Positions 1 through 6,541 of a DNA stretch of 12,696 nucleotides are shown here, one piece after another. The notes below the pieces were generated by a model. The model ran no database searches and was not told the DNA's origin. It worked only from the letters and a program-made list of their open reading frames with translations. Position numbers and translations under genes: made by a program. Source of the DNA: Anaerolineales bacterium (GTDB lineage Bacteria; Chloroflexota; Anaerolineae; Anaerolineales; E44-bin32); contig DAOWMX010000031.1 of assembly GCA_030642885.1 (NCBI GenBank), positions 1 to 12,696 on the forward strand, in the 5' to 3' direction. Numbering within the stretch: the first letter of the stretch is position 1; every line of letters begins with the position of its first letter.

Positions 1-319
1 GCCCTTTTCCAATCAACAGGGATGCAAGCCATGCAGAGGGGACATTCGCCCCGGTTATGGTTATCCAGAAGACGAGAGCAAATAGCAGGATCATGACCGG
101 GAAGCCCCAGAACCGGTGAGTCACAATCTTATCGATTGTCCGGTCGAGATCAAACTTCGGACTCTCTTCGGGGCGGCTCACCGCCCGATCGGCAATGCTC
201 GCCGCGTCAGTGTATATGGCCTCGGTGAGCGCTTCGTGCACGTTGCTGCCCACCTCCAACCGAAGTGTCTGGGCAGATTTTAAGAGTTTCTCAGGAGATG
301 CCGATCTCGCGTCGCTCAT
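1..319 (-). CDS. feoB: FeoB membrane (permease) protein, operon 1, partial at left edge
   Basis: This is the N-terminal 106 residues of a FeoB transport subunit; the rest lies beyond the window. The start ATG (319-317) overlaps the stop of the upstream GTPase gene in an ATGA arrangement, so translation is probably coupled. Residues 1-55 are a soluble segment with no G motifs. They are followed by the charged stretch DLDRTIDKIVTHRFWG (about 57-72), which in FeoB proteins immediately precedes the first membrane helix, and then by a hydrophobic helix (about 73-93). The second FeoB in this window has the equivalent VDRVVTHPWLG. The role, known from the family, is to form the Fe2+ channel in the inner membrane and work with the separately encoded GTPase. 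The gate cysteines cannot be seen here. Confidence 0.88.
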   Translation of the reverse strand, partial: MSDARSASPEKLLKSAQTLRLEVGSNVHEALTEAIYTDAASIADRAVSRPEESPKFDLDRTIDKIVTHRFWGFPVMILLFALVFWITITGANVPSAWLASLLIGKG

Positions 320-1158
320 GATAGCGCTCCCTGCTTCCGCCCTATCTCCGCGCTCGAGATCTCATTGTCTGTTTGTCTTAAGCTGCCCAATTCGCCTTTG
401 TTAATAGCCTCGATGATTCGTTTGTCTCCATCGAGGAGACGCATTGCCACCCAACGAGGGTTTGGCAGATCCGGATAGACTGCTCTCACTTCTTTGGTTA
501 AAGTCTTGATAGAGTCCTCCATGGCGCGCGGTAGCGCCTGGATTCTGTGCGGCCGATAGGCGAACTTGCCAGAGGCAACCTCACTGATCGTTGCCACCAA
601 TTCGTCCAGCCCCTCGCCATAACGAGCCGATGTGGGCACAACAGGAACCCCCAGGTCACGCGAAAGGCGGCGTTCATCCACTTCCAATCCGTGACGGTGC
701 GCCTCATCCATCAAATTTAAACAGATGACCGCCCGATCGGTGATTTCTAATACCTGGATCACCAGATTCAGATTCCGCTCCAATCGAGTTGCGTCCACAA
801 CCACCACTGTGACATCCGGTTGACCAAAAAGGATGAAATCTCGGGCGATCTCCTCATCGAGCGAGGTCGATAACAGCGAATACGTACCAGGAAGATCCAC
901 TAATTTGAAGCGCTGATCGGCATACTCAAAGCCACCCTCAGCCCGTGTGACCGTTTTTCCGGGCCAATTGCCTGTGTGCTGGCGCAGTCCTGTGAGGTCG
1001 TTAAACACGGTGCTTTTCCCGGTATTGGGATTACCGGCCAGTGCGACGACATAATCCCAATCCTTCATGTTGACGCCCAGTTTTAACAGATTCGCAGCAT
1101 TGTGCACGGGGCAGGTTGCACATTCACTCATCGGAGCCTTCGTTCTCTTATCCACCAT
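316..1158 (-). CDS. feoB: FeoB GTPase protein, operon 1 (split FeoB, N-terminal half)
   Basis: This 280-residue protein is the GTPase half of a split ferrous iron transporter. G1 is GNPNTGKST (about 42-50), the switch region has HTGNWPGKT, G3 is DLPG (88-91), G4 is NLMD (148-151) and G5 is SARYGEG (177-183). After the G domain it keeps part of the helical regulatory domain (PNPRWVAMRLLDGD, about 233-246) and then ends, so the break falls inside that domain. I chose ATG 1158 over the GTG at 1167 because GGAG in the upstream stop region sits 8 nt before it. A short N-terminal extension carries a CxxC pair (ECATCP). The gene starts 12 nt after the regulator stop and overlaps the permease gene by 4 nt. 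The family normally encodes this as one chain of about 750 residues with the permease. Confidence 0.92.
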   Translation of the reverse strand: MVDKRTKAPMSECATCPVHNAANLLKLGVNMKDWDYVVALAGNPNTGKSTVFNDLTGLRQHTGNWPGKTVTRAEGGFEYADQRFKLVDLPGTYSLLSTSLDEEIARDFILFGQPDVTVVVVDATRLERNLNLVIQVLEITDRAVICLNLMDEAHRHGLEVDERRLSRDLGVPVVPTSARYGEGLDELVATISEVASGKFAYRPHRIQALPRAMEDSIKTLTKEVRAVYPDLPNPRWVAMRLLDGDKRIIEAINKGELGSLRQTDNEISSAEIGRKQGALS

Positions 1159-1170
1159 CCCACTCACTCC

Positions 1171-2181
1171 TCATTCAACCCATATGCGGTCAGTCTGGTC
1201 GTCTCGCAGAGCGATCAGCGCACCTCGGATTCGATAGGCTTTCGGATCTCCGCCCGGACCAACCAACTCGACGCCCACTTTGGTTCCCGGCAACAAGCCC
1301 AAGTCGAGCAACCGTTGACGATCCAGACCACGACATGCCGGGGAAATCGAAAGGACAACGGCCGATTCACCGGACCGTAAATGGCTCAACGGTTTTCCGA
1401 CGGGCTCCTCAGCCTCCATATCGGGAAGGGCCAAGACGGAGATATTCGCCGCGAGCACAGGAGCCAGGATGTGCTCATCACCCCCGGCCCAGAAGTGCAG
1501 CCGTTCTGGTGTCCGTTCGACGAGCCGCAGCAACATGCCTGGATGCAATCCTTCGGCGACGAGCTGAGCGTAGACCACGTCCGGCTCATCCTCAAGGTGT
1601 ACGATGCGCAGGGGGATGTCAATCTCGGCTGCAGTGAGCGGCTGACCGCCATGATGGACAATCTCGCCATCCGCCGTGGGTATGGGATCCCCATGCGGAT
1701 CGAGCGTGGGATACCCTAATTTCGCCGAGAGCGCTTCAACCTCATAGGGCGTCAATTCGTGTTCATAACGCTCGGCCAGATCATGCCATTCTCGTTCGCT
1801 GTATCCTGTCTCGTCCGCCAGGTATCGTTCCCACATGCGATGTGCGCGTAAAGTATGCAATGCCGACTCGCGCCCCGCGGGCGTCAAGCGGATACCGCCG
1901 TTGCTTATTTGAGCCAGATTATGCTCCTCAAGCTCAGATAACGTCGCTGATGCCCTATTGAGATTGACGCCTAATGCGCCGGCAATGCTCTGAATCGATG
2001 CCGCTGACCCGCCCATCTCGCAACTGTGTATGTGTTTCAATGCGTCCTCGCGGCGGATGCGGGCGGTCATCCTGCGCCCCCGCTGCCAACGCGCATAAAG
2101 GCCGTTCTCCGGCCAAAAAACCCACAGCGCGATAAACAGCAAGCCAATGCCAATTATCAATGATATTAACGAATCACTCAT
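1171..2181 (-). CDS. Membrane-anchored DtxR/MntR-family regulator with FeoA-like domains
   Basis: This 336-residue protein looks like a metal-responsive regulator of its own feo operon. Residues 4-23 form one hydrophobic helix followed by an Arg-rich stretch (RWQRGRR), predicting a membrane anchor with the rest in the cytoplasm. A winged helix spans about 44-108 and a DtxR dimerisation/metal domain about 109-165. Visible ligands are D46, H114, E118, H133, E137, E140 and H141; Asp and Glu at the primary site match MntR (D8, E99, E102, H103) rather than DtxR (M10, C102). Two SH3-like modules follow, about 180-252 and 262-336; the last has the FeoA signature LLDLGLLPGTKV. No separate feoA exists in this operon, so the last module may serve as FeoA. 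An internal ATG at 2070 would give a soluble 299-residue form, but the upstream segment reads as genuine coding sequence. Confidence 0.85.
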   Translation of the reverse strand: MSDSLISLIIGIGLLFIALWVFWPENGLYARWQRGRRMTARIRREDALKHIHSCEMGGSAASIQSIAGALGVNLNRASATLSELEEHNLAQISNGGIRLTPAGRESALHTLRAHRMWERYLADETGYSEREWHDLAERYEHELTPYEVEALSAKLGYPTLDPHGDPIPTADGEIVHHGGQPLTAAEIDIPLRIVHLEDEPDVVYAQLVAEGLHPGMLLRLVERTPERLHFWAGGDEHILAPVLAANISVLALPDMEAEEPVGKPLSHLRSGESAVVLSISPACRGLDRQRLLDLGLLPGTKVGVELVGPGGDPKAYRIRGALIALRDDQTDRIWVE

Positions 2182-2273
2182 GCCGTTCTCTTTTCCTCTC
2201 GGGAGATAGCCTCTGCATCATGGTCGACGCCTATTAGACCTGCTCTTTTGCCCATAACGCCAGGGCACTGATG

Positions 2274-2285
2274 TTCGTTAACGAA
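2274..2285. repeat. 12-bp perfect palindrome in the operon 1 leader
   Basis: TTCGTTAACGAA is a perfect 12-bp palindrome in the untranslated leader between the predicted operon 1 transcription start (about 2329) and the regulator start codon (2181). It could be a protein-binding site. A hairpin is unlikely because there is no loop. No function can be assigned from sequence alone. Confidence 0.45.
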
Positions 2286-2308
2286 TCTCATCATATCGAA
2301 CCGACTCG

Positions 2309-2328
2309 ACCATTTTAGGAAAAATGGT
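2309..2328. repeat. Inverted repeat (8-bp arms, 4-nt loop) at the operon 1 transcription start
   Basis: ACCATTTT and AAAATGGT are exact inverted repeats around a 4-nt AGGA centre. On the minus strand this lies at about +1 to +20 of the predicted transcript, so it could act as a second operator or as a 5'-end stem-loop. No T-run follows on the minus strand, so it is not an obvious terminator for the ZIP gene. Confidence 0.55.
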
Positions 2329-2335
2329 TGTCCTT

Positions 2336-2365
2336 ATAATAATATTAGTTGAGACTAAATGTCAA
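2336..2365 (-). promoter_or_regulatory. Promoter of feo operon 1
   Basis: Read on the minus strand, a perfect -35 TTGACA (2365-2360) is followed by an 18-nt spacer and the -10 hexamer TATTAT (2341-2336). A second TATTAT copy would give a 15-nt spacer. The predicted start is near 2329, leaving a leader of about 150 nt before the regulator ATG. The -35 lies only 20 bp after the ZIP gene stop, so the ZIP transcript may also read into this operon. No terminator was seen between them. Confidence 0.65.
2345..2358. promoter_or_regulatory. Palindromic operator candidate in the operon 1 promoter spacer
   Basis: TTAGT-TGAG-ACTAA is a perfect inverted repeat (5-bp arms, 4-nt centre) lying entirely between the -35 and -10 boxes. 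TTAG/CTAA half-sites recall DtxR/SirR-type boxes, and the first gene of the operon is a DtxR/MntR-family protein, so metal-dependent autorepression is the natural reading. The site match is by eye only. Confidence 0.55.
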
Positions 2366-2385
2366 GAGGAATGGATTGCATAGAA

Positions 2386-3135
2386 TCACATAACGAACAC
2401 ATTCTGGATGAGCATCATCATGATGAAACCGCCCATTGCTGCCAGCGCGCTCGTTTGCCGCTGCACATCGCTGGCGAGGCTCTCCGGGATCATCTCGCTG
2501 AGGACGAGAAAGAACATCGCCCCTGCTGCGAAACCAAAGGCAAAGGGAAGAATGGGCCGAAAAGCAACCACGGCCAGGTAGGCAGGAATCACCGCTATCG
2601 GCTGCGGCAAGCTCGAGAATATTGACCAACCAACACACTTCCATCCGCTGACCCCCTCGGCGCTCAGCGGCAGCGAGATTGCGATTCCCTCGGGGATGTT
2701 GTGTATTGCGATGGCGATGGTGATGATTATGCCCAGGCTGGTTTCGCCGGATCCGAAAGCTACTCCTATCGCCAGCCCTTCAGGGAAGCTGTGGAAGAAC
2801 ATCGTCCCAAGAACCAATGCAATGCGGTTCCCTCCAGCGCCGCTCACACCGCTGATTGTAAAGTCGTGGTGCGCTATCCGCCGCGAGGCCAGACCGAAGA
2901 TCAAGGCGCCAACGAGCATGCCGGCAGCCACGATGGTGAATCCGCCATCCTCGATCCCGGGGTAGATCAGGTTAAATACAGACGCCGCAAGCATCATCCC
3001 TCCGGCAACCGCCCATGCCAGGTGGGCAAGCCGGGTAGGAAAGCGGCGCACAAAGACGAAGGGCAGCCCACCAAGCCCTGTCGCCAAAGCGGTAATCACC
3101 GCTGCCCAGAATGCATTTAATAGGGATGTCTCCAT
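2386..3135 (-). CDS. zupT: ZupT-like ZIP family divalent metal transporter
   Basis: This 249-residue, very hydrophobic protein has about eight predicted membrane helices, close to the roughly 257 residues of E. coli ZupT. The two metal-binding helices are visible: HSFPEGLAIG (from H115) and HNIPEGIAIS (from H145), and a late helix has SEMIPES (about 213-219). ZupT proteins bring Zn2+, Fe2+, Mn2+ and related ions into the cytoplasm. The actual substrate here cannot be read from sequence, but placement beside a feo operon with an MntR-like regulator suggests Fe or Mn. A good ribosome site, AGGTGG, lies about 6 nt before ATG 3135. The histidine-rich loop of many ZIP proteins is reduced to one HH pair (89-90). 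The gene symbol follows family resemblance. Confidence 0.9.
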   Translation of the reverse strand: METSLLNAFWAAVITALATGLGGLPFVFVRRFPTRLAHLAWAVAGGMMLAASVFNLIYPGIEDGGFTIVAAGMLVGALIFGLASRRIAHHDFTISGVSGAGGNRIALVLGTMFFHSFPEGLAIGVAFGSGETSLGIIITIAIAIHNIPEGIAISLPLSAEGVSGWKCVGWSIFSSLPQPIAVIPAYLAVVAFRPILPFAFGFAAGAMFFLVLSEMIPESLASDVQRQTSALAAMGGFIMMMLIQNVFVM

Positions 3136-3637
3136 TTCAACCCACCTTTTTTTCCATTACTTGCGCCCATACATTCAATGCCTTTTAATGCTCGGGGTCC
3201 AATTTTGAAATTAAATATTTCTTCTCATACGCTAACACAATACTGTTGTCGGCAAATTCCCGCAACCCGCTCTCGTGTGATGGGAGAGGGCAGAAAAGGT
3301 TGGCCGTGGCAATGGTAACAACGCCGCCAGTTGCGCCCTTCATATTAATCCAACCCGGAATTTCGCTTACCCTCTTTTGGACAAAGAGAATTAACATCAC
3401 TTCCATCACCGCCCGAATTCGAACGGAGAGGTCTTGGGATTAGTTTTTATTTCCCATCCTCATCACTATCTCCTTGAAAAATTGATCCTTTGAGTTTTGT
3501 GGGGTTAGCTCACAGGGGAGTGCGTCATACATGCATTGGCGGGATTAGCCTACTCGTTTGAACACCGGCAACTTTCAGCGCACAGATTTCACAACATCAG
3601 CTTGCTGGTGTACCATAATAACTAGTATTAATTCTGG
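3136..3637. other. Intergenic region without a convincing gene
   Basis: About 500 bp separate the ZIP start from the next plus-strand reading frame. It contains the ZIP ribosome site and a possible ZIP promoter. Around 3266-3290 there is an interrupted hairpin (CTCTC and GAGAG arms with flanking C/G pairs). A near-palindrome centred on ACTAGT lies at about 3616-3630. A 74-codon minus-strand frame (3185-3409) spans part of it but shows no domain and overlaps the candidate promoter, so I do not call it. Confidence 0.5.
3212..3240 (-). promoter_or_regulatory. Possible promoter of the ZIP transporter gene
   Basis: On the minus strand TTGTGT (3240-3235), a 17-nt spacer and TATTTA (3217-3212) form a weak sigma70-like promoter, giving a leader of about 70 nt before ATG 3135. 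Both boxes deviate from consensus, so confidence is limited. Confidence 0.35.
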
Positions 3638-4009
3638 GTGCGGGTCAACCACCCGCCGCTCGAAGCCACATATTACAAACGTGGATTTCACCGCTGGGCC
3701 TGGCTGGTCGTGTTCTTGCTGGGCGGCGTGTTGATGATTTATGGAGGGGCGCAGGACTTGACGCTCTTCTTTGCCCCCGAGGGAAACCTGGCGCCTGTGC
3801 CGCCGTGGCATCCGGTTCTGCCCCTCGGGGGACTGGTCTGTGGGCTGATCGCGCTGGCCTCTGCATGGTTGAATCTCGTCTGGGGTTGGCGCCTGCGGCG
3901 CGCTGAAGGCAACGATGAATTGCGGCTGGCGCGCTGGGTAGCTATCGTCAGCGGAGCGGCGGTGATCGCTCGATTGGATCCAGCGGTTAGTATGGCTTTG
4001 GCAGCCTGA
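3638..4009 (+). CDS. Small hypothetical membrane protein, probably frameshifted near its 3' end
   Basis: I do not recognise a family. The frame opens after a TAA at 3629 and could start at GTG 3638, with no strong ribosome site. It gives 123 residues with hydrophobic helices at about 20-38, 61-85 and 98-115, and basic residues between them (RLRRAEG), so an inner-membrane protein is likely. The annotated end (MALAA, stop 4007-4009) looks abnormal. Another frame starting at 3991 reads YGFGSLMALLAGVRLMRCPQR and stops at 4056, just overlapping the next gene start as in a normal operon. A single missing base near 3988-3990 would join the two into a protein of about 140 residues. It probably forms a unit with the downstream phosphatase gene. 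Confidence 0.45.
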   Translation: MRVNHPPLEATYYKRGFHRWAWLVVFLLGGVLMIYGGAQDLTLFFAPEGNLAPVPPWHPVLPLGGLVCGLIALASAWLNLVWGWRLRRAEGNDELRLARWVAIVSGAAVIARLDPAVSMALAA

Positions 4010-4040
4010 TGGCGCTGCTGGCTGGCGTCAGGTTGATGAG

Positions 4041-5192
4041 ATGTCCTCAAAGATAAAAAGAAGTTCACTCACTTATAGCATCGGCGCGGTAGTGCTGATT
4101 GCCGGTTTACTAGCCGGTTGTGCTGCCCCAACTCGTGCCGCCAGTCTGACCCCCACTGTCACCGACGGCGCTCTCGCCCGCGGGCCGTACCTCCAATCGG
4201 TGACATCCGACTCGATCATCATTGTCTGAGAGACTGAGGGCTCCACTAGCGGGGAGGTCCTCTACGGGGAGACGGATGAGTACGGTTCAAGCGTGACCGA
4301 CCCAGTGGTGGGCACAAGCCACGCCATCACCCTCGCAAACCTGACGCCCTACACCACTTATCACTACCGGGTGGAGGAAGATGGGGTTCCGCTGAGCGCA
4401 GACGCGGCCTTTCTTACTGCCGCTGGTCCCGATCAAACCAAGTTCACTTTCGCTGCCCTTGGGGACACCCACACGGGGCATCAAATCCACCAGGAAGTAG
4501 TGGACAGAATCGCGGCGATGGAACCCGATTTTGCGCTGCATACTGGCGACCTGGTGTACAAGGGCAGTGAGTTCCCTTATTGGGAGACTTTTTTCGAGAT
4601 CGAGGGGGAATTGATGTCCCGCGTACCTCTCTTCCCCGCCTTAGGAAATCATGAGCAAAATCATCAGAACTACTTTGACCTTTTCTACCTGCCAGGTAAC
4701 GAGCGCTGGTATACATTCGATTACGGGAACGCGCGTTTCATTTGCTTGCAGGTGGATGGCAAGGTGGACTATGGACCGGGGAGCGAACAGTACGACTGGT
4801 TGGAGAGGGAGTTGGCGGCCAATACGCAACCCTGGCTCTTCGTCAATTTTCACATCCCGCCTTACACTTCAATACGACGGGATGAATCCGACATCGAACA
4901 CGATGTGCGAGAGGCGCTAGCCCCACTCTTCGAGCAATACGGGGTAGATGTGGTGTTTACTGGTCATAATCACAACTATGAACGCAACGAAGTTAATGGC
5001 GTCACCTATATTGTCACCGGCGGGGGAGGCGCTCCGGCGCTTTACAAGACAGAAGAGTCGGAACTAACACGGGAGGCCTTTGAGGTTGTATACCATTTTG
5101 TGCTGCTGGAAATTGACGGCAATCACCTGGAGGCAAAAGTAACATCCAACCAGGGCAGGATACTCGACGAATTCGAGCGTACGGGTCCATAA
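4041..5192 (+). pseudogene. Purple-acid-phosphatase-like lipoprotein gene with in-frame TGA
   Basis: One continuous frame of 384 codons including the stop encodes a secreted metallophosphatase, interrupted by TGA at 4227-4229 (codon 63). The N-terminus has a lipoprotein signal peptide with lipobox LLAGC (about 23-27). A fibronectin-like PAP N-domain (GPYLQSVTSDSIIIV) is followed by the TGA and then ETEGSTSGEVLYGE. Related proteins usually have Trp where the TGA falls, so a TGG-to-TGA change is likely. The catalytic domain downstream has all five motif blocks intact: GDTH, GDLVY, GNHE, the His in NFHIPP, and GHNHNYER. These coordinate a two-metal centre for phosphate ester hydrolysis outside the cell. 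Without readthrough the export signal and catalytic domain are separated. TGA is used as a normal stop by several neighbouring genes, so a genome-wide TGA-to-Trp code is unlikely. Confidence 0.82.
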
Positions 5193-5227
5193 TTTCGGAC
5201 ATCCCTGGCCAACTGGGTCAGCGGCTG

Positions 5228-5413
5228 CTATTGGCTGAAACTCTCATCATTCCGCCAGGCGAGATTCGAGAAGTAGAGAATCAACGCTCCTTGAACGATG
5301 GGAAAGATCGGGTACCACCAAATCCCGTTTTGATCGGGATGCCCCTGTATTACATGCACCAAAATCCAGTTGACTAATTCCTGCGCAAGGCAATCGGCTT
5401 TGGTAGCTTTGGT
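5228..5413 (-). pseudogene. Start-less coding-like remnant (two hydrophobic segments)
   Basis: In the 264-bp gap between the convergent phosphatase and xthA genes, a minus-strand frame runs 61 codons from just after a TAA to TAG at 5230-5228. Its middle reads like part of a small membrane protein (LVNWILVHVIQG, then WWYPIFPIVQGALILYFS and an NLAWRND end). There is no ATG; GTG 5359 or TTG 5362 would give about 44 residues. It may be the tail of a lost two-helix membrane protein. It could also be chance, and the rest of the gap shows nothing convincing. Confidence 0.3.
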
Positions 5414-5456
5414 TTATCTCAATCGATGGGGTTTAGCGGTCAGCCCAGATCGCACA

Positions 5457-6218
5457 TCAACGAAGCTTAAGGCTGACAGGGCAATGGTCCGAGCCGAAGA
5501 CATCGGGATGTATCTCGGCAGAGACGATTTTTTCTGAGAGATCCGCGCTGACAAAGAAATAGTCCAGGCGCCAACCCACGTTGCGCTCGCGCGCTCCGCC
5601 CCAATAAGCCCACCAGCTATACGCGACACGCTCGGGGTGCTGTTCGCGGAAGGTGTCGATGAAGCCTTGCTCGACGACCGCATCGATCCACTCCCGCTCG
5701 ATGGGCAGGAAACCGGTCGATTTCTGGTTCTGTTTAGGGCGAGCCAGGTCGATCTCACGATGAGCCGTGTTTATATCCCCACAGAATATTACGCTGCGAC
5801 CGTCGGCTCGCAGAGCATTGCAGGTATCGAGCAGCGCTTTTTTATACGCCATTTTGAACGGGACCCGACCGTGGTCGCGGGAGCCGTTAGGAACATAGGT
5901 CGTCAGCAGGACAAAGTCATCGAAGTCCGCCAGGATGGTTCGTCCCTCGCAGTCGAATTCCTCTAGCCCAAGGCCCAGCTGCACGCTCAGCGGTTCAGTG
6001 CGGGTGTAGAGGGCGACCCCGCTGTACCCCTTGCGCTCCGCCGATGACCAATAAGACCGGTAGCCCTCTGGCTCGAGCAGCTCAGGATCCAACTGCTCGG
6101 GCTGGGCTTTTGTCTCCTGGATGCAAATAACATCCGGGCGAATCCTGGTCACCCACTCCAAGAATCCTTTTTTCTGCGCCGCGCGTATGCCGTTGACGTT
6201 CCAGGAAAACAGGTTCAT
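5457..6218 (-). CDS. xthA: Exodeoxyribonuclease III (AP endonuclease)
   Basis: This 253-residue member of the EEP nuclease family removes nucleotides 3'-5' from duplex DNA and cuts at abasic sites in base-excision repair. Catalytic positions are visible: N7 (SWNVNGIRA), E35 (QETKA), Y108 (TTYVPNG), D148 and N150 (GDINTAHREIDL), D219 (RLDYFFVS), and the D244-H245 pair (GSDHCPV). Length is near the usual 250-270. ATG 6218 overlaps the feoC-like stop as TAATG; the longer frame from 6251 adds 11 unlikely residues inside the upstream gene. It is the last gene of feo operon 2. Fe2+ uptake promotes Fenton chemistry, so co-expression with DNA repair is a sensible but unproven link. The protein itself appears complete. 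Confidence 0.95.
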   Translation of the reverse strand: MNLFSWNVNGIRAAQKKGFLEWVTRIRPDVICIQETKAQPEQLDPELLEPEGYRSYWSSAERKGYSGVALYTRTEPLSVQLGLGLEEFDCEGRTILADFDDFVLLTTYVPNGSRDHGRVPFKMAYKKALLDTCNALRADGRSVIFCGDINTAHREIDLARPKQNQKSTGFLPIEREWIDAVVEQGFIDTFREQHPERVAYSWWAYWGGARERNVGWRLDYFFVSADLSEKIVSAEIHPDVFGSDHCPVSLKLR

Positions 6219-6541
6219 TATGCCCGATCTCGATCTCTTGCTTCCCAGCAAGTTCCGTACTCATCAGGGAGTTCCCACCCTTCGTGCGGAACAAGACAAA
6301 ATCGTCGTCCATCCAATGGGAGAACAATACACAGACCTTGTGCTGGACATTGCTCACAGAGTCCATCACGACTCAGCTCCACCAACCGCCCTGACCTCAC
6401 CAGCGTTTCAAGCATGCCCTCAACCACGGCGAGGTCTTTGCCGAACGTACTTGCCAGTTCACGGCTCGATAGAGGGCGTCGTTCACGATCAAATTCCGCC
6501 AGGATTCGCGCCAGAATAGATGTTTTCTGTGCCCCGCTCAT
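6218..6541 (-). CDS. feoC: FeoC-like winged-helix protein with cysteine cluster
   Basis: This 107-residue protein starts at ATG 6541, which overlaps the FeoB stop as ATGA; the longer frame into feoB is not needed. Residues 1-57 form a winged-helix fold (LSSRELASTFGKDLAVVEGMLETLVRSGRLVEL is split by a typical turn). The wing contains Cys residues at 62, 65, 71 and 82 (pattern C-x2-C-x5-C-x10-C), plus C98. FeoC proteins of gammaproteobacteria carry a comparable cysteine set that binds an iron-sulfur cluster, and FeoC modulates FeoB stability or activity. The position directly after feoB supports this call. At 107 residues it is longer than the roughly 80 of enterobacterial FeoC, because of a C-terminal extension. 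A role as an iron or redox sensor for FeoB is inference. Confidence 0.8.
   Translation of the reverse strand: MSGAQKTSILARILAEFDRERRPLSSRELASTFGKDLAVVEGMLETLVRSGRLVELSRDGLCEQCPAQGLCIVLPLDGRRFCLVPHEGWELPDEYGTCWEARDRDRA

Noticed and set aside
1102..1719. Plus-strand reading frames opposite the operon 1 regulator
   Set aside because: They are antisense shadows of a well-supported regulator gene and show no domain.
3185..3409. 74-codon minus-strand reading frame just upstream of the ZIP gene
   Set aside because: It has no recognisable domain and an unclear start, it overlaps a candidate ZIP promoter, and it spans a hairpin-like repeat; composition does not look clearly coding.
4041..5192. Genome-wide reassignment of TGA to Trp
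   Set aside because: TGA serves as the proper stop for several genes here (both FeoB GTPases, the operon 2 permease, the ZIP gene and xthA), and Trp is encoded by TGG throughout.
5322..5340. Hairpin ATCCCG/CGGGAT as a terminator for the convergent genes
   Set aside because: No T-run follows on either strand, and it lies inside the coding-like remnant.
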